This document shows positions 26,801-38,800 of a stretch of DNA of 64,000 nucleotides, piece after piece. The notes beneath the pieces are model-generated. The model had not been told where the DNA came from. It searched no databases and was given only the letters and a program-made list of their open reading frames with translations. The first letter of the stretch is position 1. Each line of letters opens with the position of its first letter. Source of the DNA: Athripsodes cinereus (lineage: Eukaryota > Arthropoda > Insecta > Trichoptera > Leptoceridae); NCBI GenBank assembly GCA_947579605.1, contig OX388315.1:496001-560000 (forward strand). Reading direction: 5' to 3'. A program made the translations under genes and the position numbers.

Positions 26801-29800
26801 TTCGCCAAATGTGAACACCCCATAAGACAGGACTCGATTACGTCACGACGACCGATTGCAATGTTGTGTGGTGTTCTTTAATAAAATAAATTAGGTATTT
26901 TATTAAAGAAAAGTCATTGTTAGTTCTTCTACACAGTTTATTTGATTTTTGTAATCAGACGATTTGACAAGAAAGAGAGCTGTTACTAGAATGACAACAA
27001 TTATAATAATACCTTTACAATGTTAGTGTTGTCAGTACCTAAATATTACCATACATAACAAAATAGATGAGCGCCTCCAGCGTTTACGAAACCGGGCGAA
27101 CAATGCCAATTCGTTCAACAACGCTCTCATAATGTGGTGTTCTCACTTTGGCGAATATCGCCAGACACCAAAATATCGCCAGCCATTTGAACCGTGTGAA
27201 CAAAATGACAGCTAGTCTAAAACGATAAAAACCAGTAGAAACGATATCGTCTCGAGTTGACCACCTTCCAACTTTTCGGCCGATTGAACGATTTGCGCAT
27301 GCGCAGATGTGCGCGGCATTCGTATCTATGGTAAAAACTTTATAACCTATAAATTTTATAATGTTTCCCGCTTCGTGACGGCTGTTATCTTTGTTGTTGG
27401 TTTGTGGCGTTTGTTTCCTTAATTAAAAGGCGCCTTATAACCTCTGCTATAACATTTTCGATTAAAAATAAACACTTCGCGATCTCCATCTCGACGCCAT
27501 TTTGAAAACAGTGTCAAAATCAAAGCGCATCTGACAGATCGTTTCTATATCGGTGGACTGTGTGAACAGGTGTGACGATCAATGGATGTCCGGCGAATTT
27601 TGTTTTTTCGCCTGGCGATATATTTAGAAATCCGCCTGGCGATATTCGCCAAATGTGAACAGTGCTGAACACCCCATTTACATTTCATAGTACAATCGGT
27701 TGTCTTGACGTAATAGACAGCGGATATTATCCGCGCGTTCGTCGTCTATCGCCTGACGTGATGGTATTCTAGTTTCAGCGGAAAACATTGCTGATTATGA
27801 TATTCTGATTGTGTTCGTCATCACAAAGTATACAGAGTTGGAAAAATACTTGGCTAAAAAAGGATATTACACAGAGGAGGATATTGTCAAACCGTTTATA
27901 TTCCAAAGCAAAATAGTGAATACACCGAAACTATTTTTTTTTCAAGTAAGTACACATTTACTGACTTCATCACAACGAAAGAGATCCTTGTTTGATTCTG
28001 TTGTTTCATTTTGATGATTTTGTGTATGTGTATGACAGGGCAACTGTTATCGTTACACGAGTTCGTGTGTGTGTGAGAGCTTGGATGTTTATGTTTAAAT
28101 TGTGTAGAAAATATTTTCTCTTTCTATATTTTGAGAAAGGTTATTGGAATCAATAATCACCGTCCGACAGAGCAATCTAGTGAGACGGTGTAATTATTAT
28201 TAAAGTGTTTGTAATCAGGTGAGATTGATAATGACCTGATAAGTCGAAAGACGTCTCTCTCGGAATCAATTATCTTAAGTAGAAAGAAATACCACCACCA
28301 CCATACCACCATACCATCACGGCATATCCCACAAGTGGGGTAGCCAGCAGATCAGCTGCATGTAAGAAACATGCAAACTGTCCTCTCCGTGCCAATATAA
28401 AATCAAGACATTCAGGATGGGTGGCAAACCTCATCGCTGAATTTAAGATGTAAAATGTCTTAATTTTTTCGAAAATACTTGTTTCAAATTACATAATTAT
28501 GGAATTCTACTACGTGTGCACCGACACAATATAGTGGCATACACAATCACGTGGGCCGGGGGCGATACGATATGCGATCCTACTTCGGGAGACGTCTACC
28601 ATTTTAAGACGATTTTGAAATTCCGCTTGAAAATGGTGGACATTTCCACTGAAGCTATGGTAGAGATAGTTAAATTACATATATTTTTAATATAATAACA
28701 ATTAACGTAGTGCCTAAAACTACAACCAAATATGGATAAGAATTCATATGAAAAATGTGAAATTTTATCCATTACATGAGTGTGTGGGTTGGTTTAAAAG
28801 GGAATAATTTTACATAAAACTATTTTGCAGGCTTCCAAACAAGACGATAAAAATCAATTAGATAACGTCACAGAATTTGCTTCTTTACCAGCAGAAGCAA
28901 ACTTTTTTATAGTCAAAAGTTATTTGTCTCATAAGACTGAAGAGGGAGGAACATGGTTTATCGACAGCGTATGTAAACATTTGGTTAGTGGGAAACCTTT
29001 ACATGATTCAGTTGTGCAGATTGTTGAAGATGCCAAGACGTTATCAATTAATCAGCCATCAGATGATCATTATTTGCCACCAGATGCTTATAGCACTCTA
29101 CTTTATCCAGTTATTTTGAATCCAAAACCATACAAAAATGACAATTTTGGACAAGTAGTTGTGCTTAATTACAATAGAAGAATGGAATATGGAGGTAGGT
29201 TATATGAGTATTCATCATTTTTCAAAGTTTTTATCCAATAATCTTTATGTAATATATATACCCATATTAATCCTCCATTGGTCGCATTATGGTCGACTCA
29301 CCACGCTTTGTCTTAAACTACGTCACATATCATCAGTTCTAATTTTCCAACCCACTCTTCCATATACATATAATGTATTCTTTGTAAACATTACGTAGGT
29401 GATGTTTCGCTATCGACAACACAGTTACCATCGATATGCAGAGGGTAACTACTAACCGCATTGCTTTTTACACATGCATTTTAAGTGCCTACTGTGGAAT
29501 ATTGTATTGAACGTAGAGCAAATATCTTAATATATTTGAGTTTTATATTGACAATCGATATTTTTAGTATTCCGTGGATCACCCGGCAAATAATTAGTCT
29601 CCCACTCGTTTTCGTAAGGTTTCGAGTGTTTTGTAAAAGGCAGGTGTGCGAAAAAAATAAATGTCCACTGTTTTCGTACACTTGATGCCTTTAAACGACA
29701 CTCGAAAACTTACGGAAAAAAGAGAGTGACCAATATTCTTTGCCGGGTGCTCCACAGTCTTTTTTTGTAAGTACCTATATTTAGAAAAAAATGAAATAAA

Positions 29801-32800
29801 ATCGTAATACCTACCTATATATAAAATGCCTACATACTTTTTTCTTATAATACTTTGATTTGATTAATTTATCTTTATTTTTGTTGAAATGTTTTCAGAG
29901 TTCGTTCCAGATCGTGAAGGGACTGAGCATGATGTTGAAAGAATAAGAGACACCTTCTCAAAAATCGGTTTTGATGTCATTACTTTAAATAATTTATCAA
30001 AATTCCAAATTGAAGGCGGATTTTTAACAAAATTCTTGGATAGCATAACAGAAGGTATAATAATGTATAGGTATGAAATCAACTAACAAGAAACAAAATG
30101 TCTCGTCAGGACCATCTCACTCCAAACTGCATATTTTATAATAATTGTTAAATATACATAATGAAAATTAAATATACCTACATAATAATAATAATAATAA
30201 AAATTAAATATACATACATAATCACATGAATTAAGTATTTACACAATATCTTTGTATAACACGCATTTTTCACATTTTTTTTACAATTCAATATTCTTTT
30301 TATCTTTCTGACGATAATTTTCATCTGAAATTGTGTAATTTTTAAATGGATATGAATGTTGATCCTAAATAATGTAAAGCGCCCCCCTTGAAGTTATATT
30401 ATCACAACACTATTTAAGTAGTCAAATTATTATTAATATAATTCAGACCTTTTCTGTGCTCACTCTGTTTTTTTTAATTTTATTTTAATAATTTTGGTTA
30501 CATACTTTAATCATCATCATCATCATCATCGCCCTCAACGCTCCTCTCGGGAGCACAGGGCAGAAACCAGCCTCCTCCATTCAGAGCGTCTCTGTGCCAA
30601 TTGCGTCACCTCTTCCCACGACATTCCTTGCGCTCTGATATCGTTGTCATAGGAACGGTGTATTGTGAAAGAGGGACGCCCGGGCCTACGGAACCCCTGC
30701 GGACGGAAGAACAGTGCTCTTTTTGGCCAACTATCATTGGGCATTCTCAAAACATGTCCCAGCCAGGACCATCGTCTCTCTTGTATTACGGAGATTACAG
30801 GTCTCTGCTGGGTGCGCCGGCGCACAGCATCATTTGTAACATGTTCATACCATCTGACATCCAAAATCCTTCTAAGATACTTGTTTTCAAAGCTTAGTAT
30901 CTTCCGCTCTTGAGCCTTGGCTAAGTGCCAAGACTCGCAGCCATATAGAAGGATTGGGATGATGCACGCATTGAACAAGCGACATTTTGTCCTGATGCTG
31001 AGTCCAGACGCCTTCCAAACTTTGTTCATGTTGTTGAAAGCCCCGCTAGCTGCTCCTATGCGGATTGGTAATTCCGACCGGAGATCACCCTCTCGTTGCT
31101 CCCAGGTACCTGAATTTACTAACCTGAGATATTTGGGAATTTCCAACCATTAGTGGGGTGCGAGTACTCGTGCATGTACTATTACATATGTACTCCGTTT
31201 TACCAGCGTTGATACAAAGGCCAAGGCGCAAAGAATTTTCATAAAGAGCATTAGCGTTGCACTGTTATCCGTCCACAGATGTATCAAAAAGGGCTAGATC
31301 ATCCGCATATTCAAGATCGTGCAGCACTCCCACAGACGTCTCACTGTTTTCACGCTGTGATAAAGGCACACCGCCAGGGCCAAGAATAGATTTTCTGAGC
31401 AGGTACCTAGTCTATAATTATGGCAAATATAAAAGGCGCCAATACACAGCCCTGCCGGACTCCAGTGGTGATCCTGAAGGTGTCAGTTGGACCACTTGAT
31501 GTTCTGACAGAACATTCAGAGTCCATATGCAGGGCTTTGATCATGGTTACCACCTTGGGCGGGATGCCATACGCGGCCAGTATTTTCCATATGGTTGGTC
31601 TGTGGGGGCTGTCAAAAGCTTTTTCATAGTCAATGAAGCAACATGCAAGCGGTGAGTTGAACTCTTGCGACTGTTGTTGCGTCAGTTCGCCACCGATACT
31701 TGTCGGGTGCGGTTGATTTTTTTTCTGCTGTGAAAACCTTCTATCAATATTACTGTTTTTATTTAGTCAAACCATTTAAGGTTACAATCTGTATTCATAA
31801 TTGTATTTGTGATGTGAAAAGTGTTTGGCGGAGATGTATAAACAGTGATTATAATTGGATCTTAACATTATATTTGTGGAGTTAAATATTGCGCAATATA
31901 TTGTTATCTATTATTGTGATAAGACTTATTGTGACAATCACTTTGAAGTGAAGGGCATTTATTTTATTTCGTGTGAAGCCCCCCTTAAAGGGGGCTATGA
32001 TATCTTAAATATCTTATGAAGAGTGGATAATCTGTAACTTGTTCGTATATTTCTTCAAAGTGAATTAAGTTTTTTTTTTTGTGTATATATATTTCATTAC
32101 CATACTATAGTGATTTGTAGCTCGATTAATTTGAATGTATTTTGTTGAATAGCATAAAATAGATAAAACGTGTTTGCACTCACCCTGAAAGAGACATAAT
32201 ATATCAAGTATAAATAGTGTTGCATAGTTCGTGTGATTTGTGTGGTGTGAGGTCTTGATCGTATACCATGGAGACTGACGACTCTGAGGCGGAGAGAATT
32301 TTCACTCCGCGGAAGTCCCTCACAAGGACTCCTCCGCGTGATGCTAGAGAGGATGAAGGGGTGGTTGCTTCTGGGATGGCTCAATCGATGGCATCAGATG
32401 TTGCCGGAACTTCTACGGGAGAACAATCTACAAGGGACCCCATTTTGAGGATGCAGTCTGGTCTGACTACTCCAGAGCCAAAGAGAAGGAAGAAGAAGCA
32501 ATAAACCCGCCATTTGTGTTACTTTGTATATTCCACAATAAAGATTATTTTATTTTATTTTATTTTATTTATTTTAAGAAGACTAGAGGGACGCCTGTCG
32601 CTGAAGATGACGTCGACGACAGCAACGTTGAGTCAGCTGCTGAAGACGCTGCCCATTATATTCAGGGCCCTAAGAATGACAATGCGGCATTTCAGGAAGT
32701 GATTATGGGCATTGAAAGAGTGCTTGAAAGTGTGAGGGGACGAATAAGGGACGAGCAGAAAGCAGAGATAAAGAGCCTTGTTGCCGTGGCTGGTGGTCTC

Positions 32801-35800
32801 CTCGCGGGGGGTCATCTCCGTGAGGTGGCTGCAGCCTCGAGGGCAAGCGCGGCTGAGAGAGCTCTTACTGCTCTCCGTGAGGATCTTAGGATCTTAAGCG
32901 GGAACATGAGAGCGGTGACGGCGGCCGTGTCGCAGGTATCCTCACCTCAGGTTGTGGTACCCAAGGAAACTTATGCAGAGAGAGCTGCTCGGGTCGTCAC
33001 CCGGGCTGTTGAAAAAAAGGCTCCAGTTGTGCTGATCCGTCCTGATCAACAAGAGGGAGCTTCGTCAGAGAAGACGAAATTGGCTCTGAAAGAGATCTTG
33101 GACCCAGTCCAAGATGGATTTAGGGCAGTGAGAGTACGGAGGGCGCGCGGTGCTGGGGTGGTAGTGGAAACATCCACCAAGGAGGGTGCTGATAGAATTT
33201 TGGCTTCCACGAAGCTAAAATCTAAAGGGTTCACAGCTGCCGAACCTAAAGGAAGACTCCCGCGACTAGTGGTGTATGACACCCCGCGGGATCTATCTGA
33301 TGAGGATCTCCTTAAGGAGATCTTCACTCTTAACATAGAGGGGAAAGGTATCACTCAAGATACTTTTATGGCATCCACCAGAAGGGTTGCCAAATTTGGT
33401 TCCAAAACAGGGGCTCTTATAGGCAGCATACTAGCTTGCAATGGGCAAGTTAGGAATGTACTCCTGGCTCAGGGGGTTGTTTACATGGGCTGGAGTGCTT
33501 GTAAAGTTCGGGACTTTGTAGGCGCCACAAGGTGCTTTAGGTGCCAGCTGTATGGGCACACTCAAAGAGAGTGCAAGCGCAAGACCCCTGTGTGCGCACG
33601 TTGTGCCAGAGAAGGTCATGAGGAAAGGGACTGCAAAGTCTCTGTTGAGCAAAGAGTGTGCGCCACGTGCTCAATCTTCAGAAAGAACGCAGCCCACCCC
33701 ACGGGTGATCGGGATTGTCCCGCTCATAGGGTTGCAATGGATAGGCTGGCACAGGCTACGAACTATGATGGCTAATGCGGCATCCGTCCTGCTAGGCCAG
33801 ATTAATTTGGGACGCTCACGAGCATCGGCTATTGACCTGATTAGATGCATGTCGAAGCTATCTATTCCGATAGTTTCCATTCAGGAACATCTGTTTTCGA
33901 AGGTAATTCTCGATGGTGCAGACGTGCCCCTTGCCGTTGTAGACAGGGGGCCTAAGCCCATGGCGGGTTTCCTTTTTGACTCAAGTAGAGTCCAACCAAT
34001 GCTTCTGGAGGGACTTTCGGATGAATTCCGATGTTGTGTATGTCTTCGGATTGATGGTCGAGAGATCTTCTTGGTTTCTGTTTACTTCAAATACTCTGAC
34101 CCTGTGGGGACACACCTTCGGGGTTTGAGTGAGACCCTGGATGCTCTAAGGGGCAGACCGGTCATAGTTGCGGGTGATTTCAATGCGCGCTCTCCTCTCT
34201 GGCATGACAGACCTGGATCAGAACGCACTGGGAGTGGGGGACCTGTGGAGGATTTTATTTTCTCTACAGGACTCAATATTCTGAATGTTGCTGGTCCAGC
34301 CACGTTTGCTGGGCCAATGGGGGAGAGTTGGATTGACTTGACACTGTGCACTGATGATCTGCTCTTGACACTCTCTAATTGGAGGGTTCACGTCGGTAAA
34401 GTTTCCTGTGACCATCGATTGATCACTTGGTCAATTGGTGGTTCATTGGAGATTGAACCGTATGGTCTCTGGAGCTTCAGGGGCTCAAGGACTAACTGGG
34501 AACATTTTGGTATGGAATTGAAAGAAAGGATGAGAAATTTTGCAATTTGGCTGACAGAGGGGGCTGACAAAGCTGGGGAAAAATTTAACAGTGCGGTCGT
34601 TAATACGGCAGTTACTGTGATGGGAAGGTGTAGGCCTGGGGGACGGCGTACTACCAATTGGTGGACGCCTGAACTCACGGACCTAAGACGACAGTTCAAA
34701 TCCGCCGAACGGGCATTTTGCCCGGTGAGAAGTGGCAGCGTTTTGCGCGACTCTCCCGAAGGTAAGCGTCTCCTTGAGAGGCTTCAACGTGCGAGAGGCT
34801 CCTACCAATTGGCTATAAGGCATGCTAAGACCTCAGCCTGGAAGGAGTGGATCACTGAAACGGGAAATGCCGATCCTTGGTCAGTTACAAAGACCATTGT
34901 GAAGTCCAAGAGATCCGCTGATCACTACCTTACCAGCATTGTTGCTGGCGGTAGTGAGACAGTGTGTATTGACAGCACACTCAGGACGTTGCTGGATGGG
35001 CTTGTGCCTCTTGATTCGATATCGAGGGATACCCCATTTCATGCTGCGTTGCGTTTCCTGTCGCGCTGTCCACCAGATGAGTCTATAATCGAACCTGACG
35101 ATGTGACACATTCTGAGTTGGGAGAAATCGTCAAAAATTTAGGACCTAGGAAGGCACCTGGTTTTGACAGAATCAATGGTGCAATTGTGAAAAAGGTCTG
35201 GACGTACTGCCCTGCAGAAATGCTGGCTCTATACCAGGCCTGTCTGAATGAAGGAATATTTCCGGAAGTTTGGAAGAAAGGTATGCTGAGGGTTATACCC
35301 AAAGGCAATGATAAGCCACTGTCGGATATCAAGGCGTATAGACCCATTACCTTGCTGCCTTCCTTTGGCAAGATCCTTGAGATCTTGGTGAGGAACCGGC
35401 TTGCGGGGACTCTCGTGCCTGGAGATCCCAAACAGTTTGGCTTTAGCAGGGGTCTATCCACTGAGCATGCTATTGAGGCCTGCTTGAAATGGAGAAATGA
35501 GTGTGAGGATAAGAATGTTCTGGGTGTCTTCCTTGACATAGCTGGGGCTTTTGACAATGCGTGGTGGCCTCTTATCCTGGCCAAGCTAAAGATACGAGGT
35601 TGTCCTCGCTGGTTGTTTAATGTTGTTAGCAGCTACTTTAGCAACAGGTCAGTAATGATCACACACGCTGGAATTGTAGTGGAAAGGATTGTGGACATGG
35701 GCTGCCCACAGGGATCGGTTTTAGGACCATTTCTTTGGAATGTTCTGTTTGACGATCTGTTGAAAATGGATCTTCCGCCTGGCTGCACGATTTTTGCCTA

Positions 35801-38800
35801 TGCCGATGATGCGCTTCTCTTGCTATCTGGTAGTACGAGGAGCGCCATTGAGAATAAATTTAAAATCGCGATCGAACGTATCCTGACGTGGGGCAATGTG
35901 AATAGGCTGGTCTTCTCGCCGAGCAAGACCTCTGCTATGTGGTTGAGGGGTTCGCTTGGGGACAGGAATCCAGTTCTTCGGATGAGTGGATCACCCGTGA
36001 GGGTGGTCAACGAAGTCCGTTATCTGGGTGTAGTCCTGGACAGAGGCCTTTCCTTTCTCCCGCATGTTAGAGCGACTGCCGGAAAAGCGGGTGTGTTATT
36101 TTTCACTCTTCGCAGACTGAGTCGTGGAACATGGGGTCTAAGATGGCGAACTGTGAAGACTATATATCGGGCGACTTATGTGGCTCAGGTCACGTATGCC
36201 GCTCGTGTGTGGTCGCACAGGCTGTTAGTTGGATCTGTGTCGATGGCGGTCTTGAGGGGGCAAAGACTCCCGCTGCTCGCTGTCACGGGTGCGTATCGAA
36301 CTGCAGCAAGTGATGGCCTTCCAGTCATTGCTGGAGTGCTACCAGCCGATTTAGAAATTTTGGACTCTGTGGCCAGGCGCAAGATCAAGGCGGATGGAGT
36401 TGTGGTACATTTCGGCATGTCTGTGCATGCGGAACCCGGAATCAGAGGTTACAATAGGGCTGTCAGCACGATACGAAAGAGAACGATGGAAGTGTGGCAG
36501 GAAAGATGGGATGGAGGAAGAACTGCTAGATTAGTCTACAGTTTCCTCCCGAATGTTTGTGAACGAATGAAGAAGCGCTTCCTATCATTTGATCATTTCA
36601 CTGTACAGTTGATAACTGGCCATGGGGATCTGAGAGGCAAGCTCTTTGATCTTGGACTCGTGGATGATCCATGGTGTGTCTGTGGGATGGGGGCGCAATA
36701 TGCGGAGCATATCCTTTGGGAGTGCCCGGTGATGATGGATGCGAGAGATCTAATGCTAGAGGAAATGAGCGATGGCACCCCCAGGCCCGTTTGGTTTGGG
36801 GAAGTGCTACTTTGTCCTCAGAATTTCAGGGCTTTCCAGAGGTTTGTAGATTCCTGGGTGTCTAGGTGGGATCTTCTGCGTGGGCCGGGTTTACCCCCGG
36901 CTGACGCAGGGAGGTCTGAGAATTGAGCTGGCTTGGCGTGATGAATGTTGCGTGGCGAACTCTTGTTTTTCGTTTGTTTTGTGCGTCCTGTCTCCCTTGG
37001 TGGAGAGTAGCTTTGGTTGGAATATCCCCATTGGGAGGGAAATAGTTTTCCACACTACCCCGTTTCGGTGACCCCTGGGCTCACTGTCTTAAAACCGAAA
37101 TGTTTCTGGACACTTTATCTCTGTTATCTGTACCAACTGTATATGTATATATGTGTGTATGTATGTATGAATGTGTGTATGTATGTATGTGTATGTGTGT
37201 GTGTATGTATATATGTATATATTTATGTATATTATTGTATTGTACTTAATTTTTGCATATAATATTGGTTTAATTTATTATGGTTAATTATGTCACACAT
37301 GTATTGTGTGATATCACTTTATTTTAATTTTTCCCAATATGGGCTATTTTTGTTTCTTTTTGTTTATTGTTCCAACGAGGCGACTTACGTTGATCTGTTC
37401 TTCGGGTCGCCCCTGAGGAAATGAAAGTGATGTGTGCAAATTCGGATAAATAGGAGTCTCCGACTCCTGAGATATCCGAGTGTGTAGAGGTTCTTTCAAT
37501 GTCTTGCGACTGTTGGAGTACACATCTGACACAGAAAATTGCGTCCGAACAGGACTTGCCAGGCACAAACCCGCATTGTTGCTTTCTCAGAGATGCCAAC
37601 ACTGGTTTTTGAATGCGACTCAATATGATTTGTGAGAGAACTTTACCGGGCACACTAAGTAGTGTGATGCCACGGTGATTTCCGCATTCCAGTGGGTTTC
37701 CCTTCTTGAAAAGTGTCACGATGGATCCATTTCTCCAATCTTTCGGGCAGAGCTCCTCATTCCACACCTTGTTAAAAAGATGGTACAGTGGGTGGATAAG
37801 CGCATTCATGCCATACTTAAGGAGCTCTGCGTGGATTCCATCCTCACCTGGGGCCTTGTTGTTTTTTAGCCTTTTTAAAGCTGCCTCAATCTCCTCATGT
37901 GTTGGGGGGGTTTCGGCTATCCCAGATACCTGTGGGATATCTAGGTCGCTATCCTCATTGCCAACATCAAAAGGTGAGGAGGGGTCCGGTCGGTTTAGAA
38001 TGAACTCAAAGTGTTCTCTCCATCTTCCTCTTACTAAGTCAGGGGCAGAGATCAGGAAGGAGAAAAGAAGCAACAATGAGGTAAATAGTATGAATGCGAT
38101 CAGAAATAAAGACGGATGTATGTTGATGAATGGTGTTGACGTTGTGAATAGATGGAAAGAATATTTTGAGGAGCTGTTTGAAAGTGGAAGTGAATGTCCA
38201 AGCCAGAATAGTGAAAGGGAAAACGCGAATGAAACAAAGGATGAAGAAATAACTATGGATGAGATTAAGAATGCATTGAAAAAAGCAAAGAATGGCAAAG
38301 CGGTTGGATATGATATGATCTCTACGGAATTCATCAGTCTGAGTGGGCTGAGGACTCTCAAATGGTGTCATGCTCTCTTTAACCAGTGTTGGAGGGAAAG
38401 TTGCACGCCAGAAGACTGGCGAAAAGCTGTGATATGCCCGCTATACAAAGGAAAGGGGTCAAGACTAGAATGCGGGAGTTATCGGGCCATCAGTCTGCTG
38501 AGCTCGGTGGGGAAACTGTATGCAAGAATATTGATTGAAAGAGTTCGAAAAGTAACTGAGACGAATGTATGGGATGTGCAAGGTGCCTTTCAGAGTGGTA
38601 GAGGGTGTGTGGACCAGATCTTCTCCCTGCGAATGGTGACAGAGAAGCTCCTGGAGAAACACCAGAAGCTTTTCTGCGCGTTTGTTGATCTAGAAAAGGC
38701 TTATGATAGAGTAGATCGTGAGAAAATGTGGCAAGTACTATCAATGTGTGGGGTGGGTACTCAGCTAATTCGCGCCATTGCGTCCCTATATACAGGAAGT

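Larger units (their letters stand above)
31677..37501 (+). mobile_element. Full-length R1-clade non-LTR retrotransposon
   Basis: About 5.8 kb between perfect 14-bp target duplications, with about 590 bp of 5' UTR, two ORFs and about 575 bp of 3' UTR. The 3' UTR includes a (TATG)n-rich tract near 37137-37220 and a GGAGTCTCCGACTCC hairpin near the end. ORF2 lacks RNase H and ends in a CxC..H..C knuckle, as in the R1 clade. It is not in 28S rDNA, so this family is not rDNA-specific. ORF1 is broken by a later insertion; ORF2 is open. Confidence 0.87.

Noticed and set aside
33552..33764. Upstream extension of R1-like ORF2
   Set aside because: It overlaps the zinc-knuckle part of ORF1 in another frame and has no endonuclease homology. 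The start at 33765/33768 fits better.
37136..37220. (TATG)n tract as a CRISPR-like array or regulatory element
   Set aside because: A simple microsatellite in a LINE 3' UTR.
37324..37501. Minus-strand open frame continuing the RTE-like protein beyond QQSQ
   Set aside because: The target duplication ends at 37502; the sequence beyond it is the 3' UTR of the inserted R1-like element, so the extension is an accident.
37706..38040. N-terminal 110 codons of a long plus-strand open frame
   Set aside because: This part is antisense to the RTE-like reverse transcriptase on the minus strand. Only the part from about 38041 has RT homology in the plus direction.
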